The notes under the pieces: generated by a model
Told to the model about the DNA's origin: nothing
The model's input: only the letters and a program-made list of their open reading frames with translations
Database searches by the model: none
Program-made: the position numbers and the translations under genes
Assembly (NCBI RefSeq): GCF_001580615.1
Contig: NZ_LHZC01000045.1
Location: 1 to 64,000 of the forward strand
Length of the DNA: 64,000 nucleotides
Reading direction: 5' to 3'
Source: Acetobacter malorum
Lineage (GTDB): Bacteria > Pseudomonadota > Alphaproteobacteria > Acetobacterales > Acetobacteraceae
Shown: positions 51,592 through 58,734 of the stretch, piece by piece
How the letters are laid out: each line of letters opens with the position of its first letter
Numbering within the stretch: position 1 is the stretch's first letter

Positions 51592-54369
51592 ATGAGTCTT
51601 ACTTACTCACCTCCAGCAGGGGCAACCGTTCTGAAAAACGGAAACTGGATTGCCACCAAGGATGCTGATGGCAAGACCTATTATCAGTCTGCAACCGGTA
51701 TTGATGCCGGAGCAAGCCCCGTCTCTGGCGCAACAAAATATACTGGGCCTGTTATTATTTCAGGGGGCAATCTGACTGTTGCGTCAGGTGCTGTTGCGTC
51801 AGGTGCTTACATTTCCGGCGGGTGGAACAATGTTTATGTTCTCTCAGGCGGCAATTTTGAATCGTCAGTCAATGTCAACGGCTGGACTTATGTCCGCAGT
51901 GGTGGCGTGTCTTCTGACAATACGCTGGTCTCTGATGCCGGGAATGTCGCCGCAGGTGGTTCTTCCATTTCAGATACATTTATTGCAGGCACTCCTACTG
52001 ATGGGGGAGGCGATATCTTTGCCGTCTCTAAAGGGGGGTACATCGGCGGGAGTGCGACCGTCGGATCTGGCATGATGCTGAATGTGAACGCAGGCGCCAC
52101 TGCTGAGCCGATCACGGTGCAGAATGGTGGCACTCTGTACGTTGATAGCCCCTCTTCAACTGTCGGGAGTGGGACGCCTGCACCTGCCCTTGGGGATACG
52201 ACGATCTCTCCAGCCTACCCCGTTGCACCCTCCGGGGCGACTGTCCTGAAAGGCGGAAACTGGATCGCTACCAAGGATAGTAATGGCAAGACCTATTATC
52301 AATCCGCAAACGGGATCAATTCCGCGGCGCGCCCCGTCTCTGGCGCAGCAAAATATACGGGTCCTGTTGTCATTTCAGGTGGCAACCTGACTGTTGCCGC
52401 CGGTGCCGTTGCCTCCGGTGCGTATGTGTCTGGCGGGTGGAACAATGTTTATGTTCTCTCAGGCGGCAATTTTGAATCGTCAGTCAATATCAACGGCTGG
52501 ACGTATGTGAGCAGCGGTGGTGTCGCCTCCGACAATACGCTTGTTTCCGATGCAGGCAGTGTTGCTGCTGGAGGGTCTTCTGTTTCTAATACGTTCCTGG
52601 CAGGAACGGCGGCTGACGGGGGAGCGGATATCTACACAGTCAGCAGTGGTGGATATGTTGCGGGCAATACCATTGTTGATTCCGGAACAAAGCTGGTGGT
52701 CAACAGCGGTGCAACCGTTACAAATCCCATTGCGTATTACACGGCATATCCTCAATCCAGCTATCTCTCCGCAACCGTTCTGAGTGGCGGGAACTGGATT
52801 GCCACCAAGGATGCTGATGGCAAGACCTACTATCAATCTGCAACCGGGATTGACACCGGCGCGAAGCCTATCTCTGGCGCAACAAAATATACTGGTCCGG
52901 TCATTATTTCTGCCGGGACCCTGACTGTTGCGAGTGGAGCGGTCGCATCTGGGGCGTATGTGTCTGGTGGGGTGAACAATGTGTTTATCGAATCCGGTGG
53001 CGTTCTGGAATCATCAGTGAACGTTAATGGGTGGACATATGTAAGGAGTGGTGGCGTTTCTTCCCGGAACACTCTGGTCTCTGACGCAGGGAGAGTTTCT
53101 GCAGGAGGTTCCTCCGTCTCAGATACGTTCCTGTATGGCGCGAATGGGGATGGCGGGAGTGATATTTTTACCATTGGAAGTGGTGGATACGTCGCAAGCA
53201 GTTATATCGGTTCAGGCTCCCATCTTGAGGTTGTTGCCGGAGGATCGTCTGACAGCCCGACTATCGCTGCCGGAGGCATCTATCATGTCACACAGGCGTC
53301 TTCTCTCGTTTGTTTCCTTCCGGGCAGCATGATCCGCACCGAAAAAGGTGAGGTCGCTGTTGAAGATCTTCAGATTGGTGATCAGGTTGTCACCTTTGAC
53401 TGGGAAAACAATAAAGAGGTTTCTCGCCCAATTGTCTGGGTCGGGAAAGCACAGGCGACTGTCCATGCTGGCCTGCCGGATGATGAGGCTGGCTGGCCAG
53501 TTCGTGTGCTGAAAGATGCTGTTGCCGATGGGGTGCCCTACAAGGACATGCTTATTACGGCAGAACATTGCCTCTTCCTGCAGAATAAGTTTGTCCCGGT
53601 TCGGATGCTGGTTAACGGAGAAACCATTTTTTACGATAAATCCATCCGGTCTTACGACTATTATCACGTAGAAACGGCCAGCCATTCTGTGATTTCTGCT
53701 GATGGCATGCTGACCGAAAGCTATCTGGAAACAGGTGATCGCGCCTCCTTCCAGCAGGAAGGGAAGTTTGCAGCTCTGCGTGGGGCTGCGCCGTACACAT
53801 GGGAGGAGAATGCAGCTGCACCGCTGTGTGTTGAACGGTCTTTTGTCGAGCCCCTGTTCCGCACTCTGGAAGAGCGTAAGGCGAAGGTTTCTGGACAGTC
53901 TGCGCAGCTTAAGAAAGACGTCACCACCACTGACTGTCCTGATCTGCGCCTGATGACAGATGCCGGGGCTACTCTCTACCCTGTGCGGCAGACAGCCGAG
54001 CGATACAGCTTTATGCTGCCGCCGGATACGCGGTTTGTTCGCATCCTGTCACGCGCCAGCCGACCTGCGGATGTGATCGGTCCTTTTGTGGATGATCGAC
54101 GGTCTATGGGGGTCGCGGTTGGCGATGTGCATCTGCTGTGTGATGGCTGTTCGCATGACATCACAGCGCATCTGCTGGATGAAAAGCCTAAAGGCTGGCA
54201 CGTAAGCGAAAATGCCGGATGTGCATGGACAAACGGCAACGCGGTCCTGCCGCTTGGTGATCAGGCGTCTCGTGGAAAAGTGGGGATGTTGTCTATAACC
54301 ATTCTGGCGTCTGGTCCGTATTTAGTGGTGGATCAGGACGCAGAAAATCTACAGTCACGCTCTGCTTAA
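51592..54369 (+). CDS. AIDA-like repeat protein with Hint (hedgehog/intein) domain
   Basis: A 925-residue protein. Three long repeat blocks (about residues 11-185, 216-382 and 394-563) each open with ATVLxxGNWIATKD and continue in AIDA-type Gly/Ser/Val beta-helix repeats (VISGGNLTVASGAVASGAYVSGG). A Hint_2-type domain starts at Cys574 (CFLPGSMIRTEKGEVAVEDL) and contains His659 in TAEHC plus His692 and His698 in the HVETASHSVISADG block. These are the positions expected for Hint autoprocessing. A C-terminal region (about 785-910) contains RASRPADVIGPFVDDRRSMGVAV, seen with such domains in this family. There is no signal peptide and no autotransporter barrel, so the export route is unknown. A surface or extracellular adhesin-like role is an inference. 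Confidence 0.85.
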   Translation: MSLTYSPPAGATVLKNGNWIATKDADGKTYYQSATGIDAGASPVSGATKYTGPVIISGGNLTVASGAVASGAYISGGWNNVYVLSGGNFESSVNVNGWTYVRSGGVSSDNTLVSDAGNVAAGGSSISDTFIAGTPTDGGGDIFAVSKGGYIGGSATVGSGMMLNVNAGATAEPITVQNGGTLYVDSPSSTVGSGTPAPALGDTTISPAYPVAPSGATVLKGGNWIATKDSNGKTYYQSANGINSAARPVSGAAKYTGPVVISGGNLTVAAGAVASGAYVSGGWNNVYVLSGGNFESSVNINGWTYVSSGGVASDNTLVSDAGSVAAGGSSVSNTFLAGTAADGGADIYTVSSGGYVAGNTIVDSGTKLVVNSGATVTNPIAYYTAYPQSSYLSATVLSGGNWIATKDADGKTYYQSATGIDTGAKPISGATKYTGPVIISAGTLTVASGAVASGAYVSGGVNNVFIESGGVLESSVNVNGWTYVRSGGVSSRNTLVSDAGRVSAGGSSVSDTFLYGANGDGGSDIFTIGSGGYVASSYIGSGSHLEVVAGGSSDSPTIAAGGIYHVTQASSLVCFLPGSMIRTEKGEVAVEDLQIGDQVVTFDWENNKEVSRPIVWVGKAQATVHAGLPDDEAGWPVRVLKDAVADGVPYKDMLITAEHCLFLQNKFVPVRMLVNGETIFYDKSIRSYDYYHVETASHSVISADGMLTESYLETGDRASFQQEGKFAALRGAAPYTWEENAAAPLCVERSFVEPLFRTLEERKAKVSGQSAQLKKDVTTTDCPDLRLMTDAGATLYPVRQTAERYSFMLPPDTRFVRILSRASRPADVIGPFVDDRRSMGVAVGDVHLLCDGCSHDITAHLLDEKPKGWHVSENAGCAWTNGNAVLPLGDQASRGKVGMLSITILASGPYLVVDQDAENLQSRSA
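51622..53280 (+). repeat. Three tandem coding repeat blocks
   Basis: Blocks start at 51622, 52237 and 52771 (periods of 615 and 534 bp). Blocks 1 and 2 share an exact 57-nt stretch (51817-51873 and 52432-52488). Blocks 1 and 3 share an exact 38-nt stretch (51643-51680 and 52792-52829). Such identity points to recent duplication or gene conversion. Confidence 0.88.
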
Positions 54370-54376
54370 AGCCGTC

Positions 54377-55387
54377 TTACCGATAGACATCAGGCTGCGG
54401 GATCAGCCTGATGTCTTCCCTTTTTCCACTTTTCTGCGCCCGAATACAGGCATCGGTGGTGGCGGAGGCGACATAGCCAGCCCAGCTATCCGGGCCAGTC
54501 AGTTTGCCTGCCGCCACACCATCTACAAACGCCTGCAATTCCCGGTCATAGGCGGCTTCAAACCGTTCTTTGCACCCCATAGTGATGGCGGTGTGGTTCT
54601 GGCCGTTCCGCCTCACGGTAGCCCGCGCGGGTTCGGGGAGGCGGACTTCTCCGCTCTCCCCAATCAGTGCGCACTGCACGTCGTATCCAAACTGGCAGTT
54701 CACAAACACTTCCACATCAATCAGCACACCGCTTTCTGTTTCCAGAATCACAAGCTGGGGGTCCTGCAAGGTGGCATCAGCTTTGGAGGTAGAGCGGGGA
54801 TAGAGAACCTGCGCTGCGGTAAAGCTTTCACCCAGCAGCCAGTGGAACGTATTCACATCATGGATGAGCGTTTCGCTCATCAGCATCTCACGGGTGTAAT
54901 GCGGGCCGGAGGTCGGGTTGCGGTGGGCCGCATGCGCCATCAGAACAGAGCCAATCGCTTTTGTGTCGATCAGGGATTTCAGGTTCAGATACCCTTCGTC
55001 ATACACACGCACGAACCCGACCTGCACCAGTCGCTTTCCGGCGGCGCTTTCCGCGTGCAGAATGCGCACACACCCCTCTGCCGTTGTGGCGAGAGGTTTT
55101 TCACAAAACACATATTTCCCGGCCTGAATGGCTTTGAGAACAAGATCTTCATGCGTCTGGCTGGCGGAGGAAATGACCACCGCATCCACCTGTGGGCTTT
55201 CAATCAGTTCCTCTGGTGTGGCCGTCACCCGCGCTTCAGGCGCAAACTGTCGGGCAACGTCCTCAGCGCGGGACTGTGTGCGATTATAAAGAGCGGAAAC
55301 GGTCGCGCCGGAAATGATGTTTGCACAGCGCCGGACATGGTCAGCGCCCAGATCCCCCGTGCCGATAAAGCCAAGACGCACGCTCAT
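54377..55387 (-). CDS. Gfo/Idh/MocA family oxidoreductase, inositol 2-dehydrogenase-like
   Basis: A 336-residue NAD(P)-dependent dehydrogenase. The Rossmann motif FIGTGDLGADHVRR, the catalytic EKPLATT (Lys about 98) and a second conserved block LIHDVNTFHWLLGE (Asp/His pair) match myo-inositol 2-dehydrogenases, though related sugar dehydrogenases share them. It starts 3 bp after the stop of the sugar transporter gene, so the pair is an uptake-and-oxidation unit. Its last codons form the terminator hairpin of the convergent Hint gene. Confidence 0.87.
   Translation of the reverse strand: MSVRLGFIGTGDLGADHVRRCANIISGATVSALYNRTQSRAEDVARQFAPEARVTATPEELIESPQVDAVVISSASQTHEDLVLKAIQAGKYVFCEKPLATTAEGCVRILHAESAAGKRLVQVGFVRVYDEGYLNLKSLIDTKAIGSVLMAHAAHRNPTSGPHYTREMLMSETLIHDVNTFHWLLGESFTAAQVLYPRSTSKADATLQDPQLVILETESGVLIDVEVFVNCQFGYDVQCALIGESGEVRLPEPARATVRRNGQNHTAITMGCKERFEAAYDRELQAFVDGVAAGKLTGPDSWAGYVASATTDACIRAQKSGKREDIRLIPQPDVYR
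54386..54425 (+). terminator. Terminator of the Hint gene inside the convergent gene
   Basis: A perfect 12-bp stem (54386-54397 with 54404-54415, 6-nt loop) is followed by TTCCCTTTTT. It lies 17 bp past the Hint gene stop and within the last codons of the convergent oxidoreductase gene. Confidence 0.85.
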
Positions 55388-55390
55388 AAG

Positions 55391-56866
55391 TTATCCTTTC
55401 TGCATGCCCAGTGGCACCGTATGCTGCGTGGAGGAGGAGGCTGAAGACAAGGGCTGGCCAATTTCGCGCAGCGGGACGTTTGCCTTCACACGCTGTTCAA
55501 TTTCTTCCAGAGAGCAGCCCTTGGTTTCCGGCACCAGAAAATACCCGATCAGGAAAAACACGGCATTAAAACCAGCCAGTGTCCAGAAGACGCCAAAATC
55601 ACCAATGACACTCATAACGGACAAAAAGACGTTGCTGATAAGCCAGTTTGTAATCCAGTTGGCAAAGGTCGAGCAGGCAATGGCCAGACCACGGCCCTGA
55701 AGGGGCTGGATTTCCGTGCACATGGTCCAGGGGATAGGACCTTCACCCGTTGCAAAACCCAGCGTGAAAATAACCAGAAGGGTCACAACGGCCACACTGC
55801 CAAAGGTGCCGCCCACATGGGAATAGAGCAGGAAACCAAACAGAGTGAGGCTGATGGTAGCAATAATGGTGCTTGTCAGCAGCAGCGGGCGGCGCCCCCA
55901 GCGGTCAATCAGCAGGATAGCAAAGCCGGTTGCCACCATGTTGGCCAGACCGAGGAGCGTCGTGCACCAGACGGCCGCCTGGGCCGAGAAATGCAGATGC
56001 TCCAGAATATGCGGGGCGTAATACAGCAGGATATTAATGCCTGCCAGTTGCTGAAACATCTGGAGCAGAATACCCAGCGTGAAGGTTTTTCTGAAACCGG
56101 GAGAGGATTTTAACAAAGCCAGCCCACTGCCGCTGGTTTTTTTAAGATTCTGTTCAATCCGGTTCAGTTCTTCCGTGGCCTGTTGCTTAGAGCCACGTAT
56201 CTTCTGCAAAACACTATGTGCTTCATGCTTGCGGCCCTGCATGGCTAGCCAGCGCGGGGAATACGGAACCTGTGTGGTTGCAAGAATAAAGAGAACTGTG
56301 GGAACCGCCAGAATACCGAGCATCCAGCGCCAGTGGCCGCCGTAGGCGAGCAGACTGTCTGAGAGAAGAGCCAGCAACATGCCGCCGGTGATGACGAGCT
56401 GGTAGATGGAAATCATCTTACCACGTCGGCTTTTTTCAGTAATTTCTGCAATATAAAGGGGCGCTGAAAAGGAGGCGAACCCCACGCCTATGCCCAGAAA
56501 AATACGCCCTGCGATCATGACTGGGATGGACGGAGCCAGTGCGCACAGACCTGTACCAATCAGAAAGAGCAGGCCCGCATAAAACATGGCCCCTCGGCGG
56601 CCCCGATGTTTTGAAACCGGGATAGCCAGCAGGGACCCGGCAGCGGCCCCCAGCATCAGGGAGGAAACAATCCATTCCTGTGCGCGGTCACTCGCTTGAA
56701 GTTCGGCCCCCATGAATTTCAGGGCTCCGGCAATTACGCCGGTATCCAGCCCAAACATCAGCCCGGCAAGGCCCGCGGCTCCGGCAAAAAGAAAGGCGTT
56801 TTGTCTGCCCTGCCGCAGGCTTTCCGGGTCAACCTGAGAGGCAGGCTCTGGTGCAGCGGTTTTCAC
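55391..56866 (-). CDS. MFS sugar porter
   Basis: A 491-residue, 12-helix member of the sugar porter family (GalP/XylE/IolT type). It has GLMFGLDTGVIAGAL in helix 1, KHRGRRGAMFYAG in loop 2-3, GRIFLGIGVGFAS in helix 4, SPRWLAMQGR, a QQLAGINILLYYAPHI substrate motif in helix 7, DRWGRRPLLL and VPETKGCSLEEIE. Proton-linked uptake of a hexose or inositol is likely; the partner dehydrogenase favours inositol. A perfect palindrome lies 35 bp upstream of its ATG. Confidence 0.92.
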   Translation of the reverse strand: MKTAAPEPASQVDPESLRQGRQNAFLFAGAAGLAGLMFGLDTGVIAGALKFMGAELQASDRAQEWIVSSLMLGAAAGSLLAIPVSKHRGRRGAMFYAGLLFLIGTGLCALAPSIPVMIAGRIFLGIGVGFASFSAPLYIAEITEKSRRGKMISIYQLVITGGMLLALLSDSLLAYGGHWRWMLGILAVPTVLFILATTQVPYSPRWLAMQGRKHEAHSVLQKIRGSKQQATEELNRIEQNLKKTSGSGLALLKSSPGFRKTFTLGILLQMFQQLAGINILLYYAPHILEHLHFSAQAAVWCTTLLGLANMVATGFAILLIDRWGRRPLLLTSTIIATISLTLFGFLLYSHVGGTFGSVAVVTLLVIFTLGFATGEGPIPWTMCTEIQPLQGRGLAIACSTFANWITNWLISNVFLSVMSVIGDFGVFWTLAGFNAVFFLIGYFLVPETKGCSLEEIEQRVKANVPLREIGQPLSSASSSTQHTVPLGMQKG

Positions 56867-56900
56867 GAATAACGCCCTTTCTTATTGTTTCTCTTACAAC

Positions 56901-56915
56901 AACGAACGGTTCGTT
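56901..56915. promoter_or_regulatory. Palindromic operator candidate upstream of the sugar porter
   Basis: AACGAAC and its exact complement GTTCGTT flank a single G. The 15-bp palindrome sits 35-49 bp before the porter ATG, a typical position for a repressor site of the TetR or LacI sort. No regulator gene is adjacent. Confidence 0.55.
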
Positions 56916-56970
56916 ACGGTGTGAGTTCCGATAAAAACGGCGTGCGGATCTGGTGTTGTGAAAAGGCAAT

Positions 56971-57000
56971 AAAAAACCCCGCTGTTAAGCGAGGGTTTTT
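56971..57000 (-). terminator. Terminator after the sulfide:quinone oxidoreductase-like gene
   Basis: A CCCCGCT/AGCGAGGG stem with one mismatch and a GTTA loop (56977-56994) is flanked by A and T runs. It lies 23 bp past the stop codon and is potentially bidirectional. Confidence 0.82.
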
Positions 57001-57022
57001 AAGAGAGCGATTAAGCCGAATA

Positions 57023-58282
57023 TCAGGGCTTAATCCATTCCGGGTGATGCGGCACGGTGATGTCTCGGCCTTTGAGCATCATGTCCCAATACACGCGCGG
57101 GAAGACGGTGGTTTTCAGGAACCATGCAAAGCGGCTCGGCTTGCGCTGGTCGTAGGGGAAGCTGGGGGCGGGTTTGCCGCCATACAGGAATTCCGCCAGA
57201 ACAATTTTGCCATAACCGACCGTCAGCGGGCAGGCACCATAGCCATCATAAATCCCGCTGAACGGCTTGCCATCCAGAGAGGCCAGCAGGTTTGCCGTGA
57301 CAACCGGGGTCTGGGCACGGGCAGCGGCCATGGTCTTGGCGTTGGAGGTGCCAATCACGTCGCCCAGCCCGAAGATGGAGTCATACTTCGTGTGGCGCAG
57401 GGTGGAGGGGTCCACATCGACCCAGCCGCCTGCGTTGGCCAGCGGGCTTTTCTTGATAAAGTCCGGCGCGCTCTGCGGCGGTGTGACGTGCAGCATGTCA
57501 AAATCTTTGACCACATTTTCCGTTTTGCCGTCTGGGCCTGTCACGGCAAAGGTTGCTTTGCGTTCCGGGCCGTTCACGGCAATCAGGGTGTGCTTGTACT
57601 GCAGGTTGATGCCGTAATAATCGACAGCCTGCTGCAGGGCAGGGCGATAGTAGGCCACGCCAAACAGCGCATCACCAGCAAGGCAGAATTCCACATTGGT
57701 GCGGTTCAGCGTGCCTTCCTTGCGCCAGTAGTCAGCGGCCAGATAGGCAATTTTCTGGGGAGCCCCTGCGCATTTGATGGGCATGGGCGGCTGCGTGAAC
57801 AGAGCCGTGCCACCGGAGAGGGACTGGATGCACGTCCAAGTATATTCCACCGTATCTTTGGAATAGTTGCTGCACACGCCATTGCGGCCCAGTGTTTCGG
57901 GCAGGCCTTCAATCTTGTCCCAGTCCAGCTGGAGGCCGGGGCAGACGACCAGACGATTATAAGACACCGTCCGGCCATCGGTCAGCGTGACCTGCTTTTC
58001 ATCCGGCTGGAAGGAGTCCACGGCAGCCCGTAGCCAGGTGCAGCCATTGGGGATCAACCCGCCTTCCTGCTTCAGCGTGCTTTTCAGCGTCATGACCCCG
58101 GCACCCACCAGCGTCCAGCCGGGCTGGTAGGCGTGAGTGGTGGAGGGGTCAATCACGGCGACATCCAGTGTCGGCCGCTCATGCAGCAGGCGGGCGGCCA
58201 CCGCAATACCGGCAGCACCACCCCCTACGATGACGACTGTGTAGCGGAGATCCGGGTTTTTCCCGGTTTCAGACTGGGCCAT
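57023..58282 (-). CDS. sqr: Sulfide:quinone oxidoreductase-like flavoprotein
   Basis: A 419-residue FAD protein of the SQR/flavocytochrome c sulfide dehydrogenase family. The FAD dinucleotide loop VVIVGGGAAGIAVAARL is at residues 16-32. Cysteines Cys114 (VVCPGLQLD), Cys137 (GVCSNYS) and Cys171 (IKCAGAPQK) are candidates for redox-active positions. FGLGDVIGT is the late FAD motif, and C-terminal amphipathic residues suit membrane contact. It probably oxidises sulfide and passes electrons to ubiquinone, serving detoxification. An AT-rich palindrome precedes it. A related NADH dehydrogenase activity cannot be excluded. Confidence 0.85.
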   Translation of the reverse strand: MAQSETGKNPDLRYTVVIVGGGAAGIAVAARLLHERPTLDVAVIDPSTTHAYQPGWTLVGAGVMTLKSTLKQEGGLIPNGCTWLRAAVDSFQPDEKQVTLTDGRTVSYNRLVVCPGLQLDWDKIEGLPETLGRNGVCSNYSKDTVEYTWTCIQSLSGGTALFTQPPMPIKCAGAPQKIAYLAADYWRKEGTLNRTNVEFCLAGDALFGVAYYRPALQQAVDYYGINLQYKHTLIAVNGPERKATFAVTGPDGKTENVVKDFDMLHVTPPQSAPDFIKKSPLANAGGWVDVDPSTLRHTKYDSIFGLGDVIGTSNAKTMAAARAQTPVVTANLLASLDGKPFSGIYDGYGACPLTVGYGKIVLAEFLYGGKPAPSFPYDQRKPSRFAWFLKTTVFPRVYWDMMLKGRDITVPHHPEWIKP

Positions 58283-58339
58283 TCATGCTCTCCCTGAGAC
58301 GTGTTCACATCCGATTGATGAGTGCAGTATCCCAAACAT

Positions 58340-58368
58340 CAATAATTTAATAAAGTCATTAATTATTG
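58340..58368. promoter_or_regulatory. AT-rich inverted repeat upstream of sqr
   Basis: CAATAATT at 58340-58347 is mirrored by AATTATTG at 58361-58368 across 13 nt, flanked by CCC and GGG further out. It lies 58-86 bp upstream of the sqr ATG. AT-rich palindromes of this kind are bound by BigR/SqrR-type ArsR repressors of sulfide genes in other proteobacteria; that link is inference. Confidence 0.45.
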
Positions 58369-58391
58369 GGGAGGCATGTTTGTAGCGCAGG

Positions 58392-58631
58392 TTAGTCTTT
58401 AATCCATGCCTCCACCGGGCCCTGCAGCTTCATGGTCAGCGGGTTGCCATTGCGGTCAACTGTTTTGCCAACGGCCACGCGCACCCAGCCTTCGCTGATG
58501 CAGTATTCTTCCACGTTGGTTTTCTCTACGCCCTTAAAGCGAATGCCAACGCCGCGTTCCAGCAGGGCTTCATTAAAATACGGGCTGGCCGGATTAACGG
58601 ACAGGCGATCGGGGACGGTGGTATCGGTCAT
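58392..58631 (-). CDS. DUF3297 family protein
   Basis: A 79-residue protein matching the DUF3297 family, abundant in alphaproteobacteria and of unknown function (LSVNPASPYFNEALLERGVGI, then GWVRVAVGKTVDRNGNPLTMKLQGPVEA). No membrane segment; compact and probably glutaredoxin-independent despite the single Cys. A standalone gene between the RND pump and sqr, all on the same strand. Confidence 0.85.
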   Translation of the reverse strand: MTDTTVPDRLSVNPASPYFNEALLERGVGIRFKGVEKTNVEEYCISEGWVRVAVGKTVDRNGNPLTMKLQGPVEAWIKD

Positions 58632-58686
58632 GATGAACCATTCCTTGCAGATAAGGGTCTTAAACGCTGTTTTCTTAGCGAGTTTT

Positions 58687-58727
58687 GGCCGGAATGCCTA
58701 TCGCCCTCTCAGGCGGGCATTCCGGCC
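58687..58727. repeat. Perfect 12-bp inverted repeat between the RND gene and DUF3297 gene
   Basis: GGCCGGAATGCC at 58687-58698 is complementary to 58716-58727 across a 17-nt loop. It lies 8 bp past the RND gene stop. No T-tract follows on the minus strand, so it may be a 3' stabilising stem or a weak terminator. Confidence 0.65.
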
Positions 58728-58734
58728 ACCCTGC

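Noticed and set aside
56885-58033. 382-codon plus-strand frame
   Set aside because: It is antisense to the sulfide:quinone oxidoreductase-like gene and crosses its terminator.
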